Assembly: GCA_011390955.1 (NCBI GenBank)
Contig: JAABRM010000069.1
Span: 1-37,851, forward strand
Reading direction: 5' to 3'
Length of the DNA: 37,851 bases
Origin: Oscillatoriales cyanobacterium
GTDB taxonomy: Bacteria; Cyanobacteriota; Cyanobacteriia; Cyanobacteriales; Laspinemataceae
Part shown: positions 26,385 through 36,901 of the stretch, one piece after another
How positions within the stretch are numbered: the stretch's first letter is position 1
Layout of the letters: every line of letters starts with the position of its first letter
Translations under genes and position numbers: made by a program
The notes under the pieces: generated by a model
What the model was told of the DNA's origin: nothing
Databases searched by the model: none
What the model saw: the letters and a program-made list of their open reading frames with translations, nothing else

Positions 26385-26632
26385 TATTCCTCTTCTTCTC
26401 TTAATTCTTCTTCTAAAGCCTCGATCGCCAATAAAAGTTCCTCTTCTTGGGCATCATAATCCTCTTCAGAAATATCCCCCAAGTCAAAAGCTAACTGTAA
26501 GGCTAACAATTGTTTTTGTAAATTTTCTTTACTGTCTAATTCCCCACTGGCTCGTTCTAAAATTTGTTCCCCCATCCAGAGAATTCCTTCTAATGGGCCA
26601 GCGATCGGTAAGGTTAATAAGCGTAAAATCAT
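26384..26632 (-). CDS. gvpG: Gas vesicle protein GvpG
   Basis: 82 residues, normal for GvpG, a small accessory protein of gas-vesicle assembly. Recognised by the start MILRLLTLPIAGPLEGILWM and the glutamate-rich end (AIEALEEELREEEE), with FDLGDISEEDYDAQEEELL between. A Shine-Dalgarno GAGGAAAA lies upstream. It follows gvpF on the same strand across a 164-bp gap full of heptamers, so the pair is probably one operon. Its TAA stop codon lies in a TAATTGA heptamer. Confidence 0.92.
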   Translation of the reverse strand: MILRLLTLPIAGPLEGILWMGEQILERASGELDSKENLQKQLLALQLAFDLGDISEEDYDAQEEELLLAIEALEEELREEEE

Positions 26633-26660
26633 AATTTTTTCCTCTAATTATTTAGGACAA

Positions 26661-26806
26661 TAATGTTGGTTGTTGGTTGTTGTTTGTTGGTTGTTGTTTG
26701 TTGTTCGATCAAATAACCAACAACAATGAACAATCAACCATCAACCATCAACCAACAACAAACAACAATGAACAATCAACAATCAACCATCAACCATCAA
26801 CCATTA
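26661..26806. repeat. TTGTTGG / AACCATC / AACAATC heptamer tracts between gvpF and gvpG
   Basis: Left arm of TGTTGGTTGTTGTTTG units, right arm of CCAACAACAA and CAACCAT units, able to form a long imperfect hairpin. The right end overlaps the last codons of gvpF. Confidence 0.9.
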
Positions 26807-27540
26807 GGTTGAAGTTGAGCAAAATTGTAAGGGGCAGTAAAGTTGTTATAACGAATCCGCAGCCGTCCATCAAATTGTCGATCCAAAAGTTCCACTTGAC
26901 TGCCGAATTCTGCCTCACTATCCCAAGGAATTAAATAAGCCGCATTGTAAATCATGGCCTCTGTCAGCAGGTCATTTTCCACAATTTCTGTGGCCAAAGG
27001 GTTTAAGATTTTCTGAAATTCTGCGATAATGGTATCTTTTCGATCTTGCAGCGATCGCTCAATTTCTTGGCCAATAGAAATCACCTGTTCCATACTTAAT
27101 TGCTTTCCTTCCAGGCGATCGCGTTTAGCTTTTAGGGGCTCATTTTCTGCCAACAGTTGCTGTAACTCAGCATTAGTTTCCCACAAAATTTTAATCCCCA
27201 CTTCCCGTTTCCCCGCTAACTTAGCAAACAATTCTTTTAACTGTGAACTAGAAGGAGTAATTAAATCCGATAAAACCGATTCCCAACTAGGGACAATCGA
27301 ACCAAACTGCAACGGTAATAAAGTGCGATAACCTTGGTGCATCACCGCTTCGAGCACCTCTTCATGTTTCAGCAGATTACGACGAGAAGCTAAATAGCGC
27401 TTTTTCTGGGCTGCGGAATACAAAAAAGCAAAGTCATTCAGAATATGAAATTGCACAGGTTGCTGGTCTAACCCTTCTAGCTGCACATTTGCTGGGCCTG
27501 GTGCCGGAAAAATACCATATAAATATAAGCCATATCCCAT
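26797..27540 (-). CDS. gvpF: Gas vesicle protein GvpF/GvpL family
   Basis: 247 residues. GvpF/L proteins are required for gas-vesicle formation and are thought to sit at the vesicle or chaperone GvpA. Family features: MGYGLYLYGIFPAP start, NDFAFLYSAAQKKRYLASRR, the LKHEEVLEAVMHQGYRTLLPLQFGSI block, and KREVGIKILWETNAELQQLL, with a C-terminal AYLIPWDSEAEFGSQVELL and GRLRIRYNNFTAPYNFAQL. It is first in a gvpF-gvpG pair on the minus strand. Its TGA stop lies inside an AACCATC heptamer repeat. Confidence 0.93.
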   Translation of the reverse strand: MGYGLYLYGIFPAPGPANVQLEGLDQQPVQFHILNDFAFLYSAAQKKRYLASRRNLLKHEEVLEAVMHQGYRTLLPLQFGSIVPSWESVLSDLITPSSSQLKELFAKLAGKREVGIKILWETNAELQQLLAENEPLKAKRDRLEGKQLSMEQVISIGQEIERSLQDRKDTIIAEFQKILNPLATEIVENDLLTEAMIYNAAYLIPWDSEAEFGSQVELLDRQFDGRLRIRYNNFTAPYNFAQLQPNG

Positions 27541-27596
27541 ATTTTAATTTGCTTTAAATTACTCTAAATTACTTTAACTGATTGCTTTTCCTTCAA

Positions 27597-27677
27597 TAAA
27601 CCCGGTTTCTTTATTTATTGGCAACAACCAACAAACAACAAACAACCAACAACCAACAACCAGAAACCGGGTTTCTT
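27597..27677. repeat. AGAAACCGGGTTTCT-type ends enclosing CCAACAA heptamers
   Basis: AACCCGGTTTCTTTATTTAT at the left and AGAAACCGGGTTTCTTTATT at the right, with about seven CAACAAC-type heptamers between. The right end abuts the PfpI gene's 3' end and could form a hairpin with a short T-run for minus-strand transcripts only weakly. Confidence 0.85.
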
Positions 27678-27685
27678 TATTTGTA

Positions 27686-28267
27686 TTAATGGTCAATTTT
27701 CGTGCCCAAAACCGTGAGAAACTCAGCTAACCAACGGGGATGGGCTGGCCATGCGGGGGCTGTCACCAAATTTCCATCAGCGATCGCCTCATCAACGGCA
27801 ATTTGCACATATTTGCCACCTGCTGCGGTCACATCTGGGCCACAAGCGGGATAAGCGGTGCAGGTTTTCCCAGTAAGCACACCTGCGGCTGCCAACAGTT
27901 GCAACCCATGACAAATGGCGGCAATAGGTTTATTTGCATTAGCAAAATGGCGGGTAATTTCCAGAACTTTGGTATTTAAGCGGATATATTCTGGGGCTCT
28001 GCCACCGGGAATCACCAGGGCATCATAGTTAGAAGGATCGATCGCATCAAACGTGGCGTTCAGGGTAAAATTATGTCCCGGTTTTTCGCTGTAAGTTTGA
28101 TCTCCTTCAAAATCATGCACCGCAGTGCGAACCTTGTCCCCGGCTTTTTTGTCTGGGCAGACCGCATGAACACTGTGGCCCACCATTTGAAGTGCCTGGA
28201 ACGGCACCATAACTTCGTAATCTTCTACAAAGTCACCAACTAACATCAAAATCGTCTTAGGAGCCAT
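27686..28267 (-). CDS. DJ-1/PfpI family protein
   Basis: 193 residues. The family includes glutaminase-like cysteine enzymes (deglycases, proteases, stress chaperones). Motifs: [19 protein letters not shown] with the conserved acidic residue, [16 protein letters not shown], and the nucleophile elbow [17 protein letters not shown] with Cys-His (about residues 115-131), then [13 protein letters not shown]. The ATG has a good Shine-Dalgarno AAGGAAAG. The exact activity cannot be told from sequence alone. petN lies upstream on the same strand, 141 bp away. Confidence 0.92.
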   Translation of the reverse strand: MAPKTILMLVGDFVEDYEVMVPFQALQMVGHSVHAVCPDKKAGDKVRTAVHDFEGDQTYSEKPGHNFTLNATFDAIDPSNYDALVIPGGRAPEYIRLNTKVLEITRHFANANKPIAAICHGLQLLAAAGVLTGKTCTAYPACGPDVTAAGGKYVQIAVDEAIADGNLVTAPAWPAHPRWLAEFLTVLGTKIDH

Positions 28268-28408
28268 TTCAACTTTCCTTTTTTCCGATGATTAGTTCGT
28301 ATTTTTTGGAGGGGGCGGCGATCGCCCAAAGGCATTGCCCCCCACTGTAATTTAGTTGCCTTTGACGAGAAAGGCTCGAACTCTTAAGGTAAGGAGTTTT
28401 TCAGGAAA

Positions 28409-28498
28409 TTAGAAGCCGTTGCGACCCCAAACCACCATCGAGATGGAAAAGGTAAACACAACCATCAGCGAAGCCCAACCCACTGTCAAAATATCCAT
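28409..28498 (-). CDS. petN: Cytochrome b6f complex subunit VIII (PetN)
   Basis: 29 residues: [20 protein letters not shown] then MVVWGRNGF. PetN is a single-helix subunit needed for stability of the cytochrome b6f complex in the thylakoid membrane, and its length and ending (MVVWGRNGF) are diagnostic. It is too short to be found by usual ORF cut-offs. On the minus strand a TATGAT-type -10 element lies at 28542-28547 about 45 bp upstream; no clear -35 element was seen. It confirms an oxygenic phototroph. Confidence 0.95.
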   Translation of the reverse strand: MDILTVGWASLMVVFTFSISMVVWGRNGF

Positions 28499-28656
28499 AG
28501 CTAAAAAGTGAATCAATAATCTTGAACGGTACTAGGAGACAATCATACCGTATGAAAGTAAGATTATTTGCTATTTGTCATCTGACAATGGGGGCCGCCA
28601 TCGGTGTAGGGTGTAGGGTCAAACAATTAACAATTGATAATTGACAATTGACAATT

Positions 28657-28790
28657 AAATACCATGATCGATGATCGATGATCGATGATCGATGATCGAT
28701 GATCGATGATCAATTATCAATTATCAATTATCAATTATCAATTATCAATTATCAATTATCAATTATCAATTATCAATTATTCTCTCTTCC
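28657..28790. repeat. GATCGAT then CAATTAT heptamer tandem repeats
   Basis: About six units of GATCGAT (28666-28709) run directly into about ten units of CAATTAT (28710-28780). Two different 7-bp repeats joined end to end. Confidence 0.95.
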
Positions 28791-28902
28791 CCTACACCCT
28801 ACACCCTACACCGATGGCGGCCCTACACGACGGCGGCTTCCCTACACCCTACACCCTACACCCTCTCAAACCCCTGCACCCCTACACCCTGCACCCTACA
28901 CC
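28791..28902. repeat. CTACACC heptamer tract
   Basis: CTACACC/CTACACCCTACACC units interrupted by GATGGCGGCC and GACGGCGGCTTCC. No gene is seen between petN and 29483; 29006-29482 otherwise shows only AT-rich DNA that may hold the kinase promoter. Confidence 0.9.
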
Positions 28903-28989
28903 CTTGATGATTTCGCGAGTGGCGATATTCGCGCCAACAATCAAACAAGTAGATTGGAGAATGATCTATGTGTTTTTAGGCTCATATTA

Positions 28990-29005
28990 GGTGACAGATG
29001 TCACA
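28990..29005. promoter_or_regulatory. Candidate CRP-type binding site
   Basis: GGTGACAGATGTCACA is a palindrome matching the CRP consensus TGTGA-N6-TCACA in all but the first base. It lies 480 bp before the kinase gene and 490 bp before petN, far from both, so function is uncertain. Confidence 0.3.
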
Positions 29006-29482
29006 TTTGAACAGTTACTTGGATCGTCTTGGCTACGGCTTAAACCTACCCATGAAATATCGGGGATCCTTGTATTTAATTATCATAAAAGATCCACATT
29101 ATTTTATGATTGGACTAGATCCTTTTGGTTCAGCGAGGCTCCTCGATGCGGTAAATTGTGACTTTTGATACCAAAAAACGCTAGACTAGGTGAATTAAAG
29201 GTAGAAGACCATGTTTTTTTCAGCGCAGATCCGCAGACATTGCTCTATAGGGCTCGGCGATCGCGCTACCTCTGCTTGTTAGCGTATTTTTTAGCCATTG
29301 ATTTTATGTTAAGAATCGTAACTCATGGGATATTCTGGTAAACCGATAGAAATAGACTGTAAAAAATAATTTTTATCAGAAAATTCAGAAACATAAAACA
29401 ATTTTTATTCTTAGATAGTCACAAAAAAAAATGACATAAAAAATCTTAGCTAAGAAATCAATTAAATAAACCAGGAGAAAAA

Positions 29483-32400
29483 ATGATTGAATTGCCTTTA
29501 GTAATTTCCCCGTCAACATCGGTGGCATCGACAATTGTACTAATGAGTCAATTGAGATATAGTAGTGTATTAATTGTGGATAGTAATTTTGATACGTTTA
29601 AAGACCATAATTTTAAAATAATATCCGCAGCGTTGCCAGCAATATATTACAAGGTTGAGAAATTTCCGGCGGTATCATTAATGGGAATTTTTACCCAGAG
29701 TGATGTCCTCCGTTTAGCCGCCAATGGGGATTTGAATAATCAGAATTTGACGATCGGAGAAGTAATGACTGCTCCCGTGATTACCCTAAATTTATTAGAG
29801 GTTATGCCGGAGATTGCCGGATGTGTTGAAAATTTTGATGATTTAATAAATTCAAATAACTGTAACTCTAAAGGACTGATTAAATCGGCGATTAAAATAT
29901 TTCAATTAAGACAAATTAGTCACTTACCCTTGATCGATGTTAAAGGAAAGATTTTTTATGTACTAAAAACCGATTTTTTCCTGAAGTATTTTGGTGAAAT
30001 CGCAGAAGATACTAAGTGGGAGTCAGATAATAATCATTATCGCGTCGATCGCCCAAATAAAAAAAACGAACTGAAATTAAGCGGAGATTGTTTTGGCCAA
30101 AATTTAGGTAATGCGACGGCAACTCAAACAAGTTTATCCCCTCCATCCCCTTCATCCCCTTTATCTCCACAATATCTCAACGATCTAGATCGGACGATCC
30201 GCAACCAAGAACAGGGTAAAGATTTTCGGTTAGAAGTAAAAAGAACCATCATAAATGAATTAGATATTTCCACAATTTTGAACCAGGAATTGACCTTATT
30301 ATTGGGGATAGATCGAGCCGGAATCATCCGAATTACAGAAGGTAATCAGCCCCTCAAAGGTTGGCAAGGAAGCGAACTGGTTGGGCGAAATTTTTTGGAG
30401 TTAAATCTGGATGTCCCAGAGGCGATCGCGCAACTGCGGCATTGCCTTGCCACTGGAGAAGATATTGAAGCAATGGCAGAACTTTCCTTAATGTTTGTGT
30501 CAGAAAGTTATGGCGGTCGATTTTACCAGTGGAGATATTTACCTTGGCACAATTCCCAGGGAGAATTAGTGGGGGCGATCGCCCTAGCAACGGATATTAC
30601 CAAACGGCATAAAACGGAAGCGGAACTGCGATCGCTTTTCCGGGCAATGACTGATATGGTTTTTGTTCTCGATCGCGACGGACGCTATTTAAATATTGCC
30701 CCGACAAACAGTAACTTGTTCTACAAGCCACCAAGAGAATTGCTGGGAAAAACTTTATTAGAAGTGTTGCCCCTAGAAACAGCGGTACTAATTCTAAGTA
30801 GGATTCAATTTGCTTTAAATCAGCAGGAAACCGTTCAGGTAGAGTATAGTTTGCCGATTCAAGGTCGGGAATTTTGGTTTGACGCCCGGATTTCACCGTT
30901 TTTAGAAGACTCGGTGATTTTTGTAGCGCGGGATATTAGCGATCGCATTAAAAGCGAGCAGAACCTAAAACAAGCGCAAGAATTTTTACAACAGATTATT
31001 AATGCTATCCCCGACCCAATCTTTGTCAAAAATGAAAACCATGAATTTGTCATAGTCAACCGGGCTTTATGTGAATTGATTGGCTATGCTCACTCCGAAC
31101 TAATCGGTAAAACCGATCGGGAATTAGCCAAGTTACCCTCCAGCCAAATCGAGAGTTTTCGGCAGGTAGATTTAGAAGTATTAGAAACGGGACTAGCTTA
31201 CACAAGTCAAGCAAACTTAACTGATGCTCAGGGCAATACTCATGTGATTTCGACGAAGAAAATTCGGTTTCAAGATCGTGAAGAAAATAAATTTTTAGTG
31301 GCCGTGATTCGAGAAGTGACCGAGCAAGTAAAAATTACCGAAGCCCTGAAACGCAGTGAAGAACGCTATCGGGCTTTTATCACGCAAAGTTCTGAGGGCA
31401 TTTACTGTTGGGAATTTCACCCACCGATTCCGATAGATCGGCCAGAAGCAGCCCAAATTCAGCAAATTTTTGACAATGCTTACATTGTGGAATGTAATGA
31501 TGCAATGGCCAAAATCTATGGGATGAGTTGTGGTTTAGATATGATCGGTACACCTGTTAGCAAATGGCGCTCTGCTAATGAACCAGAAACTTTAGAAAAA
31601 ATCAGTGATTTTATTCGTTCGGAATACCGGTTAAATAAAATCGAAACTACATTGAGTGGGGGGGAGAAGGGAGGGGGTCACTATTATTTGCAGACTCTAT
31701 TAGGGATTATTGAAGAAGGTTGCTTGCAGCGGTTGTGGATTACTAAGCTTGATATTAGCGATCGCAAACAAGCCCAAATTGCCCTAGAACAAAGTGAAGC
31801 CCGTTACCGAGGGATGATTGAATCGCAACAAGACTTAATTGTCCGAATTAATCCCGCTGGTGAATTAACTTTTGTCAATGATGCGTATTGTGCATTATTT
31901 GGCCGTCCTCGGTCAGAATTACTCGGTCAAAGTTATTTTGCTCTCGTGCATCAAGAGGAGCAAGCACATACCTTAGACGTGATGAAATTACTGGAATTTC
32001 CGCCCTATCGAGTTAGTTTTGAGCAGAAAGCTTGGACTCCCCAAGGCTGCCGCTGGATTGCTTGGGAAAACTACGCCATCCACAACGAACAGAGAGAAAT
32101 TATAGAAATTCAGGGAGTCGGACGGGATATTACCAGTCGCAAAGAAACAGAATTAGCATTAAGAGAAACGGAAAACTTACTGGAACTATTCTTCTCTCAA
32201 TCCCTGGAAGGCTTCTTTTTTATGATGCTGGATGCACCAGTGCAATGGGACGACACGGTGGATAAAGAACAAATTTTGGATTATGTATTTGCTCATCAAC
32301 GAGTCACTAAAGTCAATGATGCCATGTTAGAGCAATACAAAGCCAGCCGTGAAGAATTTATTGGTCTAACCCCCAATGATTTATTTGCCCATAATCTTGA

Positions 32401-34156
32401 GTATGGGCGAAAACTTTTGCGACGCTTGTTCGATCGCGGCAAGTTGGAAATTATCGCTGATGAACGGCGTTTTGATGGCACCCAAGTGTGGATTTCAGGG
32501 GAATATATTTGTCTGTACGATGACCAAGGCCGAATTAAGGGCCATTTTGGGGTGCAACGAGATATCAGCGATCGCTATCGGACGGAAGCCGCGTTGCGAG
32601 AATCAGAAGAACGCTTCCGACAAATTGCCGAAAATAGCCAAGAAATTTTCTGGATTGCTTCACACAATCGCCAAAAATTACTTTATGTCAATTCGGCTTA
32701 TGAGACAATTTTTGGTCAGACCTGTGAAAGTCTATATGCAGATCCTCTCGGTTGGATTGACCGGATGATTCATCCCAGCGATCGCTATCGAGTTCTCGGC
32801 GCAGTGATGCAGCAAATCCTTGACCCCCAAGAAATCAGTCACGAATATCGAATTATTCGGCCCGATGGCAGCATTCGCTGGTTATGGGAACGAATTTTTC
32901 CTATTCGGAACGAACAAGGAGAAGTTTATCGTCAAGCGGGTTTGGTTTCAGATATTACCCAGCGCAAAAATATGGAAGAAACCCTCCGAGTCACCCAAGA
33001 AAGATTGGGTTATTTAATTACGCGCAACCCAGCAGTCATTTATAGTATGGAACCTTGGGGAAATTGTCGCATCACCTTTATCAGTGACAATGTGAAAACC
33101 TTGCTGGGTTATGAACCAGAGAAATTCCTGAAAAATCCTGGTTTTTGGATCGATCGAATCCACCCAGAGGATCTCCCGGACATATCCAGTCCCATTGAGT
33201 CAGGGTGGCAACCAGGTCAAAGCATGAGTTATGAATATCGGTTTCTTTGCGATCGGGGTAATTATCGCTGGATGCGAGATGAAAATCGGCTGCTGTTAGA
33301 TGAACAGGGCAACCCTCTGGAAGTGGTGGGTTATTTGGCGGATATTACCGAACGGAAGCAAGCGGAGGAAGAAATTCGCAAGGCGATGAAAAAAGAACGC
33401 GACTTCAACTCGCTAAAAAGCCGGTTTATTACTATGACTTCCCATGAATTCCGCACCCCGTTAGCGACGATTTTATCTTCCGCAGATTTGTTAGAAGTCT
33501 ATTTGCATACTGGGGCGCTCGAAAAAAGCAGTCAACATATCCAACATATTCAAGCGGCAGCGGAACATTTAACTAATATGCTGAATGATATTCTGGAAAT
33601 TGCTAATTCCGAAGCTCGTCAAAAAGACTTTGAGTCTGGTTCCGTTGATTTAGCTGCGTTATGTCGTGAGATTATTTCAGAAGTCAAAAGCAGTTATCCG
33701 CACCGTAGCGCGATCGCATTTACTTGCCGCCGCGAATCGGAAGATCGCTTATCTCAAGCGCTGGTGGATATCACCTTAGTCCGACAAATTCTGGTCAATT
33801 TATTGTCCAATGCCCTGAAATATTCCGGGCGAGATAGTCAGGTTGAGTTAGCCTTAAGTGACGATCGGGAGATATCCGAGGAAAACTCACCGCCGAGCGC
33901 TGAAACTAGATCCAGATTAGCAATTTTCCAGGTTAAAGATACCGGGGTCGGGATTGAACCGGGAGAGCAAGACCGAATTTTTGATGCATTTTATCGCGGT
34001 AATAATATTGGCAATATTCCCGGCACTGGTTTAGGTTTGGCGATTGTTAAACACGCCGTAGATTTACATGGGGGAAAAATTACTTTTAATAGTACCGTCG
34101 GGGTAGGGACTACTTTTACGGTGACATTACCTTTGAGTTTTAATAGTGAAAAGTGA
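29483..34156 (+). CDS. CBS / multi-PAS sensor histidine kinase
   Basis: 1557 residues, AGGAG Shine-Dalgarno upstream. N-terminal residues 1-170 resemble a CBS pair ([47 protein letters not shown]), a likely ligand-sensing unit. A linker follows, then about eight PAS/PAC modules from residue 275 to 1290, with repeated DISDRKQ-type ends. The kinase core has the H box [10 protein letters not shown] with phospho-acceptor His1321, N box [12 protein letters not shown] (about 1436-1447), G1 DTGVGIEP, and G2 [18 protein letters not shown]. No transmembrane helix, receiver or HPt domain was seen, so it is a soluble kinase that should phosphorylate a separate response regulator, none of which is in the window. 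Confidence 0.95.
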   Translation: MIELPLVISPSTSVASTIVLMSQLRYSSVLIVDSNFDTFKDHNFKIISAALPAIYYKVEKFPAVSLMGIFTQSDVLRLAANGDLNNQNLTIGEVMTAPVITLNLLEVMPEIAGCVENFDDLINSNNCNSKGLIKSAIKIFQLRQISHLPLIDVKGKIFYVLKTDFFLKYFGEIAEDTKWESDNNHYRVDRPNKKNELKLSGDCFGQNLGNATATQTSLSPPSPSSPLSPQYLNDLDRTIRNQEQGKDFRLEVKRTIINELDISTILNQELTLLLGIDRAGIIRITEGNQPLKGWQGSELVGRNFLELNLDVPEAIAQLRHCLATGEDIEAMAELSLMFVSESYGGRFYQWRYLPWHNSQGELVGAIALATDITKRHKTEAELRSLFRAMTDMVFVLDRDGRYLNIAPTNSNLFYKPPRELLGKTLLEVLPLETAVLILSRIQFALNQQETVQVEYSLPIQGREFWFDARISPFLEDSVIFVARDISDRIKSEQNLKQAQEFLQQIINAIPDPIFVKNENHEFVIVNRALCELIGYAHSELIGKTDRELAKLPSSQIESFRQVDLEVLETGLAYTSQANLTDAQGNTHVISTKKIRFQDREENKFLVAVIREVTEQVKITEALKRSEERYRAFITQSSEGIYCWEFHPPIPIDRPEAAQIQQIFDNAYIVECNDAMAKIYGMSCGLDMIGTPVSKWRSANEPETLEKISDFIRSEYRLNKIETTLSGGEKGGGHYYLQTLLGIIEEGCLQRLWITKLDISDRKQAQIALEQSEARYRGMIESQQDLIVRINPAGELTFVNDAYCALFGRPRSELLGQSYFALVHQEEQAHTLDVMKLLEFPPYRVSFEQKAWTPQGCRWIAWENYAIHNEQREIIEIQGVGRDITSRKETELALRETENLLELFFSQSLEGFFFMMLDAPVQWDDTVDKEQILDYVFAHQRVTKVNDAMLEQYKASREEFIGLTPNDLFAHNLEYGRKLLRRLFDRGKLEIIADERRFDGTQVWISGEYICLYDDQGRIKGHFGVQRDISDRYRTEAALRESEERFRQIAENSQEIFWIASHNRQKLLYVNSAYETIFGQTCESLYADPLGWIDRMIHPSDRYRVLGAVMQQILDPQEISHEYRIIRPDGSIRWLWERIFPIRNEQGEVYRQAGLVSDITQRKNMEETLRVTQERLGYLITRNPAVIYSMEPWGNCRITFISDNVKTLLGYEPEKFLKNPGFWIDRIHPEDLPDISSPIESGWQPGQSMSYEYRFLCDRGNYRWMRDENRLLLDEQGNPLEVVGYLADITERKQAEEEIRKAMKKERDFNSLKSRFITMTSHEFRTPLATILSSADLLEVYLHTGALEKSSQHIQHIQAAAEHLTNMLNDILEIANSEARQKDFESGSVDLAALCREIISEVKSSYPHRSAIAFTCRRESEDRLSQALVDITLVRQILVNLLSNALKYSGRDSQVELALSDDREISEENSPPSAETRSRLAIFQVKDTGVGIEPGEQDRIFDAFYRGNNIGNIPGTGLGLAIVKHAVDLHGGKITFNSTVGVGTTFTVTLPLSFNSEK

Positions 34157-34318
34157 AAAGTGAAAAGGCAACAGGCAACGGGGAACAGGCAACGGGGAAC
34201 AGGCAACGGGGGATCCGGTGTAGGGGCGATCCGATGGCGGTGGTCGCCCCGGAGCGGGGGAGCTTTCCTATTTCCTATTTCCTATTTCCTATTTCCTATT
34301 TCCTATTTCCTATTTCCT
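34145..34318. repeat. AAAAGTG, GGCAACGGGGAACA and TTCCTAT tandem repeats
   Basis: The 3' end of the kinase gene runs into AGTGAAA units, then GGCAACGGGGAACA 14-mers, then about eight TTCCTAT heptamers (34264-34318). The reading frame from 34153 that joins these repeats to the next gene is not taken as coding. Confidence 0.9.
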
Positions 34319-34407
34319 CCCTGCTTTGGGCAGGAATCAAGCATCAGGAATCAGGCGAAAAAATAACAGTCAACAGTAAACATAAAATATCAAATATAAA
34401 TATAAAT

Positions 34408-35016
34408 ATGAAATATATTCTATTTTACAAACCCTATAATGTTGTCAGTCAGTTTAGTGATGTCGGGTCAATTTCTGGTGACATTGTAAGTGAAAAAATT
34501 AGTGAAAAAAATTATCAAACCTTGAAAGATTATGTCCCGGTTCCTGATGTTTATCCTGTGGGTCGTTTAGACCGAGATAGTGAAGGATTGATGTTATTAA
34601 CTGATAATGGTCAGGTACAAAATCGGTTATGTTCCCCCAAATTTGCTCATCCTCGGACTTATTGGGTTCAGGTGGAACGCATCCCCGATGAAAAGGCGAT
34701 GCAAAAGTTAAGAAATGGGGTGAAAATCGCTGATTATCGGACTCGACCGGCAAAAGTGCAATTGTTGGAAGGTGAACCAACGTTACCACCACGGGATCCG
34801 CCGATTCGGTTTCGGAAAACGGTGCCGACCGCATGGTTAGAGATAACTCTGACTGAGGGAAAAAATCGCCAAGTGAGACGCATGACCGCAGCGGTGGGCT
34901 TTCCCACGTTGCGACTGGTGCGAGTGGCGATCGCGCATCTCCGGTTAGATGGGCTAGAACCCGGTCAGTGGCGGGATTTGACCCCGGAAGAGCGATCGCG
35001 TCTTTTAAAACTGTGA
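34408..35016 (+). CDS. rRNA pseudouridine synthase, RsuA/RluE type
   Basis: About 202 residues from the ATG at 34408, which begins the conserved [16 protein letters not shown]; the upstream open frame is repeat DNA. The enzyme converts a specific uridine in rRNA to pseudouridine. The catalytic aspartate lies in [20 protein letters not shown] (about residues 50-69), followed by [10 protein letters not shown] and the C-terminal [19 protein letters not shown] and [15 protein letters not shown]. The absence of an N-terminal S4 domain and the short length fit RluE (23S rRNA) better than RsuA. There is no clear Shine-Dalgarno sequence in the AT-rich leader. Confidence 0.88.
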   Translation: MKYILFYKPYNVVSQFSDVGSISGDIVSEKISEKNYQTLKDYVPVPDVYPVGRLDRDSEGLMLLTDNGQVQNRLCSPKFAHPRTYWVQVERIPDEKAMQKLRNGVKIADYRTRPAKVQLLEGEPTLPPRDPPIRFRKTVPTAWLEITLTEGKNRQVRRMTAAVGFPTLRLVRVAIAHLRLDGLEPGQWRDLTPEERSRLLKL

Positions 35017-35094
35017 ATGCTTCGCCCTGAAAACGCTTCAGCCACAAGCACCCAATCTAGGGTTTTTCTTACTTATCAGGTAGACAATCTTTTT

Positions 35095-35168
35095 CTGTCA
35101 TTCCCGCGAAGGCGGGAATCCACAGACCCCATTAGAGAAAAAACTGTCATTCCCGCGAAGGCGGGAAT
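35095..35168. repeat. Two ATTCCCGCGAAGGCGGGAAT palindromes in a 49-bp direct repeat
   Basis: CTGTC + palindrome + CCA at 35095 and 35144, 49 bp apart. The second is followed by AAAAGTGCTAAGTAGG, a remnant of the AGTAGGTG MITE end. Confidence 0.85.
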
Positions 35169-35317
35169 CCAAAGCCTATCTGCGGGGAACGAAAAGTGCT
35201 AAGTAGGACTGCTGTAACCGCTATATCATTCGGCTTTATCATTGCATATTACTAACTTGATATAGAATTATCGTCTCTGGAAAAATGTGACCTAAATTGT
35301 CACCTTCGTGTGACTGT

Positions 35318-35440
35318 TCCTTGAACGATCCTTGAATGATCCTTTGATGTTCCTTGAATGATCCTTTGATGTTCCTTGAATGATCCTTTGATGTTCCTTG
35401 AATGATCCTTGAATGTCACTTTAATGTGACCTCCGCCGTG
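35318..35440. repeat. 22-bp tandem repeats upstream of the AraC-type gene
   Basis: About four units of TCCTTGAATGATCCTTTGAT plus GT, then GTGACCTCCGCC twice. An inverted GTGAC-N7-GTCAC lies just before (35287-35303), and GTCAC-N6-GTGAC at 35415-35430. They occupy the region 210-365 bp upstream of the gene at 35651. Confidence 0.88.
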
Positions 35441-35650
35441 ACCTCCGCCGTGAATTTTGTGTCTTTTTATTTTCGCTCTATTTAATGGCTTTTTTGTATT
35501 TTTTGATCTATAGTGTTTACAGAGGAGTTTTGAGATTTTCTTGCCCAAATCTGGCCAGATGTTTGGCAACATTGATTTGCTTTCCTCTAATTTAAAAAAT
35601 ATCTCTGATGATATTTTGTGACTCAAACCAGGTAGAAACTCTCAAGAATA

Positions 35651-36649
35651 ATGGTTAACCGAATCAATCTTCACAGTCCGACGCGCTCTGAGTTCAACTC
35701 GCGATCGGCTCTAGTTCTTGATGCTTATAATCAAGTGTTGCCCAGTTGGGTAAACCCTTGCCAGTTGGGAGAAGGAGCCTTCCGCATTGAACATCGGGAA
35801 ATGGCGTTTCCCGGTATGGAAGTGGCCTATTTTTTTACGGAGAATACTTTTAGCGATCGCCTGGTAATTCCCCCAGGGGAAACTCATTTTGCCTTGGCAC
35901 TGTTCCCCCATATTCCGGTGCTCTCTTGGATGGGATATAATGATGTAACAGCAAACGCGATCGCGGTTCATCGCAATAATAATGTGGAATATACTTCCGT
36001 GATGCCTCCGGGTTGGATGGGGCTGTATATTTGCATGAATAATGAATTAATCGCTAATCTGGACTTGCTGCCGGAAAAGTTTTGGCAACATAGCCGCGAT
36101 CCAAATCAGGCGGTTTTGCAAGTAGATCCAATATTGCTCGATCGCTTTCGGCAATTCATGCGATCGTGGTTTGTGCGGGCACAAGATTTACATATTCGCG
36201 GTTGCCTCAACCCCCAACAGGCAGTAATTCTCCGGGAAGAACTGATCGGCGAATTTCGGCAACTACTCGATCGCACTTTTCAACAACGGGGCGATCGCGC
36301 CATCTTCAAGCCTTCTCGACGCTATTGGATTTTTGAGGCTGTCTGTGCAATGCTGGACGCTAATTTAGCCCAAAACCTGACCACCGAGGAGTTTTGCCAA
36401 CAGCTTGGGGTGTCTCCGCGAGCATTGCAATACGCTTTCCAGGATATTACAGGGATGGGACTTCAGCAGTATATCCGAGCTCGCAAACTCAACGCAGTTC
36501 GGGAAGAACTGATCCGCCGTCACCCGGACGAAACTACCGTGAGTGCGATCGCTGCCAAATACGGATTTTTCCACCCCGGTCGCTTCTCCCAACAGTTCCA
36601 TCGTCAGTTTGGCATCCATCCCTCAACTATTCTGCAACATCGTCCTTAG
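35651..36649 (+). CDS. AraC family transcriptional regulator
   Basis: 332 residues. The C-terminal third (about 235-330) has the two helix-turn-helix motifs of AraC proteins: TTEEFCQQLGVSPRALQYAFQDITG and VSAIAAKYGFFHPGRFSQQF followed by FGIHPSTILQ. The N-terminal part (FPGMEVAYFFTEN..., VIPPGETHFALALFP) is a cupin-like sensory domain as in EutR-type regulators; the ligand is unknown. No Shine-Dalgarno sequence is obvious. A terminator follows 48 bp after the stop codon, so it is probably transcribed alone. Confidence 0.9.
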   Translation: MVNRINLHSPTRSEFNSRSALVLDAYNQVLPSWVNPCQLGEGAFRIEHREMAFPGMEVAYFFTENTFSDRLVIPPGETHFALALFPHIPVLSWMGYNDVTANAIAVHRNNNVEYTSVMPPGWMGLYICMNNELIANLDLLPEKFWQHSRDPNQAVLQVDPILLDRFRQFMRSWFVRAQDLHIRGCLNPQQAVILREELIGEFRQLLDRTFQQRGDRAIFKPSRRYWIFEAVCAMLDANLAQNLTTEEFCQQLGVSPRALQYAFQDITGMGLQQYIRARKLNAVREELIRRHPDETTVSAIAAKYGFFHPGRFSQQFHRQFGIHPSTILQHRP

Positions 36650-36655
36650 TAGTAG

Positions 36656-36673
36656 GGTGGGCAAAAGCCCACC
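36656..36673. repeat. Small hairpin GGTGGGC-AAAA-GCCCACC
   Basis: A perfect 7-bp stem directly after the AraC gene, sharing its arms with the terminator at 36697-36729. Confidence 0.8.
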
Positions 36674-36696
36674 TTACTTTCTCTAGTCCCTAGTCA

Positions 36697-36729
36697 GGTG
36701 GGCAAATTTTTGCCCACCCTACTTTTTTT
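36697..36729 (+). terminator. Rho-independent terminator after the AraC gene
   Basis: Stem GGTGGGCAAA / TTTGCCCACC with a short loop, followed by CTAC and seven T residues. It is the clearest terminator in the window. The remaining gap to 36901 holds an AAGTCTCTCTACGGG segment and no gene. Confidence 0.8.
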
Positions 36730-36901
36730 CATCTTTGCTCAAAAAGTTGCGCGAATCGGATAGGCGATCGCTCTAAACAAAAATAAGCTGATAAATAGGC
36801 GTAGAGAAACTTGGCGAAAAGTCTCTCTACGGGACGTAGCAACACCTTTGTCAGCAGGCATCTACCAATCGACCCGTTAATCTAAGATTCAGAACTGAAC
36901 C

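Noticed and set aside
34153-34407. N-terminal extension of the pseudouridine synthase frame
   Set aside because: It translates AGTGAAA, GGCAACGGGG and TTCCTAT repeats; the conserved protein starts at the ATG at 34408.
35300-35626. 108-residue minus-strand ORF upstream of the AraC gene
   Set aside because: Much of it is a translation of the 22-bp and GTGACCTCCGCC repeats (KDHSR, HGGGHGGGH); no family resemblance and no ribosome-binding site.
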